Positions 44,347-53,125 of a stretch of DNA of 64,000 bases are shown piece by piece. The number at the start of each line of letters is the position of its first letter. Position 1 is the first letter of the stretch. Source of the DNA: Pseudomonas sp. MWU16-30317 (lineage in GTDB: Bacteria; Pseudomonadota; Gammaproteobacteria; Pseudomonadales; Pseudomonadaceae); the NCBI RefSeq assembly GCF_020515695.1, contig NZ_JAIWJA010000005.1:471316-535315 (forward strand), in the 5' to 3' direction. The position numbers and the translations under genes are program-made. Under the pieces are notes generated by a model. It was not told where the DNA came from. It searched no databases and saw only the letters and a program-made list of their open reading frames with translations.

Positions 44347-45650
44347 TCCAGCGTGGCCTGGGCGAATGGCTCGCCTATCTCGAGCAGCTGCACCCTTCGG
44401 CCATCGACATGGGCCTGGAGCGTTCGCAGCACGTGCTTGATCGATTGCAGCTCGGCGCCTTGGCACCGCGGGTGATCACCGTCACGGGCACCAACGGCAA
44501 GGGCTCGACCTGTGCGTTTCTGGCTTCGCTGCTGCGGGCCCAGGGGCTGCGGGTCGGGGTCTATAGCTCGCCGCACTTGATTCGCTACAACGAGCGGGTA
44601 CAGATCGACGGCACCGAAGCGACCGACCAGGCACTGTGCGAAGCCTTTGCTGCCATCGAAGCGGCCCGTGGCGACATCTCCCTGACCTACTTCGAAATGG
44701 GCACCCTGGCGGCGTTCTGGCTGTTCGCCCGTGCGGCGCTGGACGCCGTGGTGCTGGAAGTGGGCTTGGGCGGGCGGCTGGATGCGGTCAATCTGATCGA
44801 CGCCGACCTGTCGCTGATCACCAGTATCGGCATCGACCACAGTGACTGGCTGGGCGACAGCCGTGAATCGGTGGCGTTCGAGAAGGCCGGTATCCTGCGC
44901 CAAGGCCGCCCAGCCCTCTGCGGTGATATCGATCCGCCGCAACCCTTGCTCGACAAGATCGCGCAACTGAGCTGCCCGGCGTTTATCTGCGGTCGTCAAT
45001 ACGATGTGCGCATCGGTAGCGATAGCTGGGCCTGGTCGGGGCTGGACGGGGAGGGCGCGCGGGTCGAACTGCTCGACCTGCCGCTGCTTGACCTGCCCAT
45101 GGAAAACGCCGCATTGGCGTTGCAGGCCTATTGCCTCACAGGCCTGCCCTGGGACGCCACACAGCTGACCGCCGCATTGCTGCGTACCCGAGTGACCGGG
45201 CGCCTGGATCGCCGTGCTTATCAGTGGCAGGGCAAGCGCATCAATGTGCTGCTCGATGTCGGTCACAATCCCCATGCCGCCGAGTATCTGGGCCGTCGCC
45301 TGGCAGCGCGCGCGCCTGCTGGCCAGCGCCTGGCCGTGTTCGGTTTGCTGACCGACAAGGATCTCGACGGCGTGCTCGCGCCTTTGGTCGGCGTGGTGCA
45401 GAACTGGGCGGTCACGCCCTTGCCGACGCCGCGCAGCCGCACCGCTGCGCAATTGCAGGAAGCATTGCAGAACCTTGGCGCGTCGGCAGCGTCCTATGGC
45501 AGTGTCGCTCACGCGTTGCAGGCTCAGTGCGAGCGTGCGACTGGCGAGGACGAAATCCTCCTGTTCGGATCATTTTTCTGTGTTGGCGAGGCCTTGCAAT
45601 GGCTTGAGCGCAACGCCCTGGAGGTAGGTGAGCATGGCTCTACTGGATAA
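44343..45650 (+). CDS. folC: Dihydrofolate synthase / folylpolyglutamate synthase
   Basis: 435 residues from the ATG that overlaps accD. Mur-ligase-type ATPase: P-loop TVTGTNGKGSTCAFLASLL, the GVYSSPHLIRYNERV segment, EVGLGGRLDAVN and SIGIDHSDWLG motifs, C-terminal DVGHNPHAAEYL. It adds glutamate to dihydropteroate and folates. The end overlaps the SPOR gene by 17 bases. Confidence 0.95.
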   Translation: MIQRGLGEWLAYLEQLHPSAIDMGLERSQHVLDRLQLGALAPRVITVTGTNGKGSTCAFLASLLRAQGLRVGVYSSPHLIRYNERVQIDGTEATDQALCEAFAAIEAARGDISLTYFEMGTLAAFWLFARAALDAVVLEVGLGGRLDAVNLIDADLSLITSIGIDHSDWLGDSRESVAFEKAGILRQGRPALCGDIDPPQPLLDKIAQLSCPAFICGRQYDVRIGSDSWAWSGLDGEGARVELLDLPLLDLPMENAALALQAYCLTGLPWDATQLTAALLRTRVTGRLDRRAYQWQGKRINVLLDVGHNPHAAEYLGRRLAARAPAGQRLAVFGLLTDKDLDGVLAPLVGVVQNWAVTPLPTPRSRTAAQLQEALQNLGASAASYGSVAHALQAQCERATGEDEILLFGSFFCVGEALQWLERNALEVGEHGSTG

Positions 45651-46350
45651 CACGTTCAAGCAACGGATGGTGGGCGCGCTGGTGTTGATCGCCCTGGCGG
45701 TGATCTTCCTGCCGATGCTGTTTTCGCGTCAGGACGAAATGCGCGAAGTGCGTGTCGATGCGCCGGCCGCGCCCAAGGCCCCGGTGCAGCCACAGGTGCA
45801 GGTGCAACCGGTGCAGGTGCCGCAGCAGCAACCCGTCGCCCAGGAACCGATACCGGAAGACGCCGACATCGCCGAGGAGCAGACCAGCGCACCGCTGCCG
45901 CCTGCTGCCAACCAGAATGCCCCCGTCAATGCGCCACCCAATGTGCCGAAGCCGACCGTCGTAGCGCCCGCCACGGCCAGCAAGCCAAGCATGCCGATCG
46001 GCGGCGCTGCGCCGAGCAAGCCTGCAGCCACGCCGGCACCGGCAGTGGCCACGGCCGCCAAGCCAGCGGCAGCCCCCTCTCAGGCGCCGACCAAGATCGA
46101 CCCCAATGGCCTGCCCATTAGCTGGTCGGTGCAGTTGGCGAGCCTGTCCTCGCGCGACGGCGCCGACAATCTCCAAAAGACCCTGCGCACCCAGGGCTAT
46201 AACGCCTATGTGCGTTCGGCCGATGGCAAGAACCGTGTGTACGTCGGGCCATTGGTCGACCGCGCCGAGGCCGAGCGCCTGCGCGATACGCTCAATCGCC
46301 AGCAGAGCCTCAAGGGCTTCGTGGTGCGCTTCGAGCCCGAGCGCGGCTAA
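45634..46350 (+). CDS. SPOR domain protein (DedD-like)
   Basis: 238 residues from the ATG at 45634, with GGAGGT upstream, inside the end of folC. One N-terminal membrane helix (MVGALVLIALAVIFLPMLF), a Pro/Ala/Gln-rich periplasmic linker, and a C-terminal SPOR domain (SWSVQLASLSSRDGADNL, YVRSADGKNRVYVGPLVDRA) that binds denuded septal peptidoglycan. A cell-division role like DedD is likely. Confidence 0.9.
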   Translation: MALLDNTFKQRMVGALVLIALAVIFLPMLFSRQDEMREVRVDAPAAPKAPVQPQVQVQPVQVPQQQPVAQEPIPEDADIAEEQTSAPLPPAANQNAPVNAPPNVPKPTVVAPATASKPSMPIGGAAPSKPAATPAPAVATAAKPAAAPSQAPTKIDPNGLPISWSVQLASLSSRDGADNLQKTLRTQGYNAYVRSADGKNRVYVGPLVDRAEAERLRDTLNRQQSLKGFVVRFEPERG

Positions 46351-46431
46351 AAGCTTCGTGGGCAGAGCCTGCTCTCACAGGGGTAAGCATTCCAATGTGG
46401 TTGCGGGGTCTGCCCGCTAAGGGGTCGGCAG
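46351..46431. repeat. Degenerate REP pair
   Basis: AGCTTCGTGGGCAGAGCC with TGCTCTCACAGG on the left and GGGTCTGCCCGCTAAGGGG on the right resemble diverged REP arms. It fills the gap before cvpA. Confidence 0.6.
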
Positions 46432-46545
46432 CCGCGCCCCTTGATATCGATAGACGCGCTAAATCGCCGCTCTTAACATTCCCCGCTTACCGCAACGCCG
46501 CCGCTCTGCTAAAATGCGCCGCCTTAACCGTCTGCGGACTGCACC

Positions 46546-47106
46546 GTGCCATTTACCTACGTCGATTGGGCGATTATTGCGATAATCGCCATCTCCGCGT
46601 TGATCAGTCTGAGCCGAGGCTTCGTCAAAGAGGCCCTGTCGCTGGTCACGTGGATCATCGCCGGTGCGGTGGCATGGATGTTCGGTGGCGGTCTGGCTCA
46701 GTATTTCGAGCCCTATATCCAGACGCCTTCAGCCCGTGTGATTGCCGGGTGCGCCATTCTTTTCGTCGCCACGCTGATTGTCGGGGCGATGGTCAACTAT
46801 CTGATCAGCGAACTGGTTCGTGTCACCGGCCTGTCCGGGACCGACCGTTTTCTGGGCATGGTCTTCGGCGCGGCGCGCGGGGGCCTGCTGGTCGTGGTCG
46901 CGGCCGGGCTGTTGAGCCTGGGCCCGGTACAACAGGATCCATGGTGGCAACAATCGCAGTTGCTGCCCAAGTTTTTATTGGTCGCCGACTGGTCGAAAAA
47001 CCTCATTCTGGGGATGACCAGCCAGTGGCTCGCCAGCGGAATCAGCTCACCAGTTGATCTTCCGTTCAAGGATCACCTCTTGCCGGCCGTCACCAAAGGG
47101 CAGTAA
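46546..47106 (+). CDS. cvpA: CvpA family membrane protein
   Basis: 186 residues from a GTG at 46546, giving the typical N-terminus MPFTYVDWAIIAIIAISALI. Four hydrophobic helices with the SRGFVKEALSLVTWI segment match CvpA (colicin V production). It is an inner-membrane protein linked to envelope functions. It lies directly upstream of purF, a conserved pair. Confidence 0.93.
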   Translation: MPFTYVDWAIIAIIAISALISLSRGFVKEALSLVTWIIAGAVAWMFGGGLAQYFEPYIQTPSARVIAGCAILFVATLIVGAMVNYLISELVRVTGLSGTDRFLGMVFGAARGGLLVVVAAGLLSLGPVQQDPWWQQSQLLPKFLLVADWSKNLILGMTSQWLASGISSPVDLPFKDHLLPAVTKGQ

Positions 47107-47147
47107 GGGTTGTTCAGTTCAGATTCACTACGTAGGGGTTGGGTCGC

Positions 47148-48653
<1,506 letters not shown>

Positions 48654-48664
48654 GGAGTCGTTGC

Positions 48665-49876
48665 ATGACACAGGAATGGGACGCAGGTCGGCTGGACAGT
48701 GATCTGGAGGGCGTCTCGTTCGACACCCTCGCAGTGCGCGCCGGCCAGCACCGCACGCCGGAAGGGGAGCATAGCGATCCGCTGTTCTTCACCTCCAGCT
48801 ACGTTTTCCGCACGGCTGCCGACGCCGCCGCGCGTTTTGCCGGTGAAGTGCCGGGCAACGTCTATTCGCGCTACACCAACCCCACCGTGCGCTCGTTCGA
48901 AGAGCGCATGGCGGCTCTGGAAGGCGCCGAGCAGGCAGTGGGCTTCTCCACCGGCATGGCGGCGATCACCGCCATCGCCATGGGCCTGTGCAGCGCTGGC
49001 GATCACGTGCTGATTTCGCAAAGCGTGTTCGGCTCGACCATCAGCCTGTTCGACAAGTACTTCAAGCGCTTCGGCATCGAGATCGACTACGTGCCGCTGG
49101 TCAATCTCGAAGGCTGGGAAAAGGCTATCAAGCCCAACACCAAGTTCCTCTTCGTCGAGTCGCCTTCAAACCCCTTGGCCGAACTGGTGGACATCGCCGC
49201 TCTGGCCGATATCGCCCACGCCAAAGGCACGCTGCTGGTCGTCGACAACTGCTTCAGCACGCCGGCCTTGCAGCAGCCGCTGAAGCTGGGCGCCGATATC
49301 GTCGTGCACTCGGCCACCAAGTTCATCGATGGCCAGGGCCGTTGCATGGGCGGTGTGGTCGCCGGTCGTGCCGAGCACATGAAAGAAATGGTCGGCGTGG
49401 TCCGTACCGCGGGCGCTTCGCTAAGCCCGTTCAACGCCTGGATCTTCCTCAAGGGCCTCGAGACCCTGAGCCTGCGCATGCGTCAGCATTGCGCCAACGC
49501 GCAGACGCTGGCCGAGTGGCTGGAACAGCAGGACGGTATCGAGAAGGTCCACTACTCGGGCTTGCCGAGCCATCCGCAGCACGAACTGGCCAAGCGCCAG
49601 ACCAAAGGTTTTGGCGGCGTGGTGAGTTTCGAGGTCAAGGGTGGCAAGGCGGGCGCGTGGCGCTTCATCGACGCCACACGGTTGATCTCGATCACCGCCA
49701 ACCTGGGTGACAGCAAGACCACCATCACTCACCCTGCCACCACTTCCCACGGCCGCTTGTCGCCGCAGGAACGTGAAGCCGCCGGCATCCGTGACAGCCT
49801 GATCCGGGTCGCCGTGGGGCTGGAGGACGTCGCCGACCTGCAAGCCGATCTGGCCCGCGGCCTGGCTGCGCTGTGA
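48665..49876 (+). CDS. metZ: O-succinylhomoserine sulfhydrylase
   Basis: 403 residues. Cys/Met metabolism PLP enzyme: YSRYTNPTVRSFEERMAALE, the PSNPLAELVDIAALADIAHA segment, and the PLP lysine in HSATKFIDGQGRCMGG. The class that follows purF in pseudomonads is MetZ, making homocysteine from O-succinylhomoserine and sulfide. It is 11 bases after purF and overlaps the next gene (GTGA). Confidence 0.95.
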   Translation: MTQEWDAGRLDSDLEGVSFDTLAVRAGQHRTPEGEHSDPLFFTSSYVFRTAADAAARFAGEVPGNVYSRYTNPTVRSFEERMAALEGAEQAVGFSTGMAAITAIAMGLCSAGDHVLISQSVFGSTISLFDKYFKRFGIEIDYVPLVNLEGWEKAIKPNTKFLFVESPSNPLAELVDIAALADIAHAKGTLLVVDNCFSTPALQQPLKLGADIVVHSATKFIDGQGRCMGGVVAGRAEHMKEMVGVVRTAGASLSPFNAWIFLKGLETLSLRMRQHCANAQTLAEWLEQQDGIEKVHYSGLPSHPQHELAKRQTKGFGGVVSFEVKGGKAGAWRFIDATRLISITANLGDSKTTITHPATTSHGRLSPQEREAAGIRDSLIRVAVGLEDVADLQADLARGLAAL

Positions 49877-50649
49877 TCGATTTCGCTCCCGCCGAGCGCG
49901 GTCACAATGGCCGCGTCGCGTTGGTGACGGGCGCGGCACGCGGTATCGGCCTGGGCATCGCTGCCTGGCTGATCAGCGAGCAATGGCAAGTGGTGCTCAC
50001 CGACCTTGACCGTGTGCGCGGCCCCAAGGTCGCCCAGGCGCTGGGCGAGAATGCCTTGTTCATCGCCATGGACGTCGCCGACGAGGCCCAGGTGGCCGCA
50101 GGCGTCGCCCAGGTGCTGGGCCAGTTCGGGCGCCTGGATGCGCTGGTGTGCAACGCGGCCATCGCCGATCCGCACAACACCACCCTCGAATCCCTGGATA
50201 TCGCCCATTGGAACCGCATCATGGCGGTCAACCTCGGCGGCCCGATGCTCTTGGCCAAACACTGCGCGCCGTATCTGCGGGCGCGGTGTGGGGCGATCGT
50301 CAACCTGACGTCCACCCGCGCGCGGCAATCGGAGCCTGATACCGAGGCCTACGCGGCGAGCAAGGGCGGACTGGTGGCACTCACCCACGCGCTGGCCATC
50401 AGCCTGGGGCCGGAGATTCGCGTCAATGCCGTGAGCCCTGGCTGGATCGACGCCCGGGATGCCGTGGTAAGGCGTGCCGAGCCTCTCAGCGACAGTGATC
50501 ACGCGCAGCACCCGACGGGGCGTGTGGGCACGGTCGAGGACGTTGCCGGGATGGTCGCATGGCTGCTGTCGCGTCAGGCCGGTTTTGTCACTGGGCAGGA
50601 ATTTGTCGTCGACGGTGGCATGTCGCGCAAGATGATCTATCAGCCCTGA
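49873..50649 (+). CDS. SDR family oxidoreductase
   Basis: 258 residues from the GTG that overlaps the metZ stop. Classical SDR: ALVTGAARGIGLGIAAWLI coenzyme motif, LVCNAAIADPHNTTL, catalytic Ser and YxxxK (YAASKGGLVALTHAL), and VDGGMSRKMIYQ end. Substrate is unknown. The arrangement with metZ is conserved, but no role in methionine synthesis is established. Confidence 0.9.
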   Translation: MIDFAPAERGHNGRVALVTGAARGIGLGIAAWLISEQWQVVLTDLDRVRGPKVAQALGENALFIAMDVADEAQVAAGVAQVLGQFGRLDALVCNAAIADPHNTTLESLDIAHWNRIMAVNLGGPMLLAKHCAPYLRARCGAIVNLTSTRARQSEPDTEAYAASKGGLVALTHALAISLGPEIRVNAVSPGWIDARDAVVRRAEPLSDSDHAQHPTGRVGTVEDVAGMVAWLLSRQAGFVTGQEFVVDGGMSRKMIYQP

Positions 50650-50733
50650 AAAAGGTTTTTTTAGAAAAACTTCAATCAGAGTATTGACTTAGCATCGCTA
50701 GGTGCGTAAATTTCGCGGCCTCAGCGAAGCAAA

Positions 50734-50809
50734 GGGTGATTAGCTCAGCCGGGAGAGCATCTGCCTTACAAGCAGAGGGTCGGCGGTTCGATCCCGTCAT
50801 CACCCACCA
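50734..50809 (+). tRNA. tRNA-Val (anticodon TAC)
   Basis: The 76-base cloverleaf starts GGGTGATTAGCTCAG; the anticodon stem-loop is TCTGC CTTACAA GCAGA; CCA is encoded. Confidence 0.97.
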
Positions 50810-50868
50810 CTTCGTGAGAAAGCAGCATCGCAATATGGGTTGTACCGCTTCAGAAGAAGCACCGACGC

Positions 50869-50945
50869 GCAGTGGTAGTTCAGTCGGTTAGAATACCGGC
50901 CTGTCACGCCGGGGGTCGCGGGTTCGAGTCCCGTCCACTGCGCCA
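50869..50945 (+). tRNA. tRNA-Asp (anticodon GTC), copy 1
   Basis: The 77-base cloverleaf starts GCAGTGGTAGTTCAG; the anticodon stem-loop is CCGGC CTGTCAC GCCGG; CCA is encoded. It differs from copy 2 by one compensated acceptor-stem pair (GCAGTGG/CCACTGC against GCAGCGG/CCGCTGC). Confidence 0.97.
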
Positions 50946-51040
50946 TTTTATGTACCAGCTGGATTTATCCGGTTGGCGATTCAAAGGCACCGAAGCCTTG
51001 GAGTCACACAGGTTCAAACGGACGCAAGTCCGAGCGATAC

Positions 51041-51117
51041 GCAGCGGTAGTTCAGTCGGTTAGAATACCGGCCTGTCACGCCGGGGGTCGCGGGTTCGAG
51101 TCCCGTCCGCTGCGCCA
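51041..51117 (+). tRNA. tRNA-Asp (anticodon GTC), copy 2; likely island attachment site
   Basis: The 77-base cloverleaf with encoded CCA. The integrase gene begins 233 bases downstream in the same direction, and the composition and gene content change from here on. The 3' half of this tRNA is therefore the likely attachment core (attL). Confidence 0.95.
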
Positions 51118-51164
51118 TATTTGCTTCCACTAAGGCCCACTGAACGCCTGGAAGCTACGGAAAT

Positions 51165-51186
51165 AGCGGCCTTGAGCCGCTTTTTT
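51165..51186 (+). terminator. Terminator of the tRNA-Val/Asp/Asp cluster
   Basis: GCGGC and GCCGC with a five-base loop (A/T closing pair) are followed by six T. Confidence 0.8.
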
Positions 51187-51350
51187 CGTTTTCTGAATTC
51201 CACTGGAATCCATCTCCAGCCACGGTTTTTAAGTACACATTTAAGTACACCGCTGGCACAGCCTTTTACGATTCCTTGCGCATCAATTTTCGTATTGGTG
51301 CGTCTACCGCTGGGTTGTATTCCCCTCCTTGATCCAAAAGGAGGTGTCTG

Positions 51351-52664
51351 ATGGCTCTGACAGATACAGCGATCAAGCAAGCCAAGCCCGCCAGCAAGCC
51401 TTATACGTTAACTGATGGGGATGGCTTATCTCTGCAAGTGCCTACGACGGGTTCGAAACGCTGGCATTTCCGTTTCTATTGGCATGACAAGCAATTGCGC
51501 ATTTCCCTCGGCACCTATCCTGACGTTAGCCTCAAGGAGGCTCGCCAGCGGAGAGAGGCTGCACGTGCGCTGGTGGCCAACAATATCGATCCCCGCTCAC
51601 ATCGTCGCGCCGAGCGCCAAAAAGCCTCTCACACCGCCAACAACACGTTTGAAGCGGTTGCTGGTCGCTGGCATGAGTTCCGAAGTAAAAAGCTGACGAA
51701 AAGTAAGAAGGGCAGTGCAGGGCAAGCCAGTAAATACCTGAAGAAGGACATGCTGCCGTGTTTGGGCAATCTTCCGATCTCAGATATTTCTCGTGGTGAC
51801 GTGCTGGAGCTCATTAGGCGAATTGAGCGCAGAGGGGCGCTGGTTTCTGCTCGAAAGGTACGCACCTGGCTCAACCAGATCTTTCGTTTTGCCATGGCGG
51901 AAGGGCTCGTTGATGTGAACCCAGCAGCAGATCTTGATATCGTTGCCGAGACGCCGCGGCCAGTTCGCCATAATCCCTTCCTCCAGGTAAATGAACTTCC
52001 AGGACTGCTCAGGACCGTTACCCACTATGGGTGTGCAGAAGCGACACGGCTTGGTATTCGGCTATTGCTGCTGACAGGGGTGCGTACAGGAGAGCTGCGG
52101 GCGGCGACCCCAGACCAATTCGATCTCGACAAGGGGATTTGGCTGGTACCGCCGGAGGGTGTGAAGCAACTCCGGAGTCGTGTTCGAACACAGGGGAATG
52201 AGATCCCACCTTATGTGATCCCACTGTCTATTCAAGCAATTGCAATTGTGCGGCGGCTGGTGCAGTTAAGGGCGCGCGGTGCGCGGTATCTGCTGGTTCA
52301 CCGATACGAACCGCAGGAAATGATCAGTGAAAATACCCTTAACACCGCGATCAGCCGGATGGGTTACAAAGGAAGGCTCACCGGTCATGGCATCAGGGCC
52401 ACCATCTCAACGGCGCTCAACGAGGTTGGCTTTGTAGAAGAGTGGATTGAGGCGCAGCTTTCACACGCTGATAACAACCAAATTCGGGCTGCATACAATC
52501 ATGCAGAATACGTCGAGCCGAGACGTAGGATGATGCAATACTGGGCGGACTTATTAGATGCCCTAGAGGTCGGCGTTCCGCTCCCTGCGCCTGAAGCTTA
52601 CATGCCGCAAATCGGGCGACCTTCAACGGATTTTCTGAGCGTGAAGCGGGTGGCTGCTGATTAG
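51351..52664 (+). CDS. P4-type tyrosine integrase
   Basis: 437 residues, preceded by a perfect Shine-Dalgarno (AAAGGAGGTG). The N-terminal arm-binding DUF4102 region (MALTDTAIKQAKP, TLTDGDGLSLQV, GTYPDVSLKEARQRR), a core-binding SAM-like domain and the catalytic domain with TGVRTGELRAA (Arg), HGIRATISTAL (His-x-x-Arg), LSHADNNQIRAAYNHAEY (His and Tyr) are complete. It would insert and excise the island at tRNA-Asp. The arrangement (tRNA, integrase reading inward) is classic for P4-family islands. Confidence 0.95.
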   Translation: MALTDTAIKQAKPASKPYTLTDGDGLSLQVPTTGSKRWHFRFYWHDKQLRISLGTYPDVSLKEARQRREAARALVANNIDPRSHRRAERQKASHTANNTFEAVAGRWHEFRSKKLTKSKKGSAGQASKYLKKDMLPCLGNLPISDISRGDVLELIRRIERRGALVSARKVRTWLNQIFRFAMAEGLVDVNPAADLDIVAETPRPVRHNPFLQVNELPGLLRTVTHYGCAEATRLGIRLLLLTGVRTGELRAATPDQFDLDKGIWLVPPEGVKQLRSRVRTQGNEIPPYVIPLSIQAIAIVRRLVQLRARGARYLLVHRYEPQEMISENTLNTAISRMGYKGRLTGHGIRATISTALNEVGFVEEWIEAQLSHADNNQIRAAYNHAEYVEPRRRMMQYWADLLDALEVGVPLPAPEAYMPQIGRPSTDFLSVKRVAAD

Positions 52665-52771
52665 CAGTCCGAAGTCAGGCTATGCGATCAAGGTCGGACA
52701 GGATAGATTTGAGGAGACTAGGGAGTGACGCATTGCGGCATGACTCCTTCGATCACTGATCAGGGAAGAAG

Positions 52772-52786
52772 GGCTTTGAGAAAGCC
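52772..52786 (+). promoter_or_regulatory. Small hairpin ahead of the defence operon
   Basis: GGCTTT, GAG, AAAGCC form a six-pair hairpin shortly before GAGGA and the GTG at 52803. It has no T run, and its function is unclear. Confidence 0.3.
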
Positions 52787-52802
52787 AAAGTGAGGAACAA
52801 CG

Positions 52803-52889
52803 GTGAGTGCTACTAATTGGATCAACTGGATCGACGAAATCGCAGCTGAATCAGGTAGGCGAGATATTTCTCCGTGGGGGTTTGCTTGA
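52803..52889 (+). CDS. 28-codon ORF at the head of the nuclease-STAND operon
   Basis: GTG start with GAGGA six bases upstream; the peptide is MSATNWINWIDEIAAES and 11 more residues ending SPWGFA. Its TGA overlaps a TTG in the next frame (52886) that could start the SIR2-like fragment. Either it is a small leader gene translated ahead of the others, or it is the true N-terminus of the SIR2-like protein separated by a frameshift. A two-base deletion or a one-base insertion near 52887 would join them. I do not recognise the sequence. Confidence 0.45.
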   Translation: MSATNWINWIDEIAAESGRRDISPWGFA

Positions 52890-53125
52890 CGCCTGAGACA
52901 ATCACTCGACTACTAGCCTCAATGAACGCCGCCAGCCTCCTACTGATGTGCGGTGCTAGGCTTTCCTTGGATCCTCCTTATTGTCTGCCGTCAGCTACAG
53001 AGGTGGCAAAGCGCTGCTTCTATAAATACAAATACCGTCTTGATTTGGGTGCAAATTGCGACCTCACAGATGCGAAGATCCCTCCTGCGCCGGTCGGCGT
53101 TCCACGTGTTGTTGCCACTGCATGA
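52874..53125 (+). pseudogene. SIR2-like effector fragment
   Basis: 83 codons (GTG at 52874, or TTG at 52886). The segment LASMNAASLLLMCGARLSLD, PPYCLPSATEVAKRCFYKYK resembles the N-terminus of SIR2-like proteins found in anti-phage operons, where the nucleotide-binding loop reads GAG(I/L)S. Here that loop reads GARLS, and the remainder of the several-hundred-residue NADase domain is missing; the frame ends with KIPPAPVGVPRVVATA. Its stop overlaps the ATG of the next gene (ATGA), so the original junction with the operon seems preserved. Best read as an internally deleted remnant. Confidence 0.5.
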
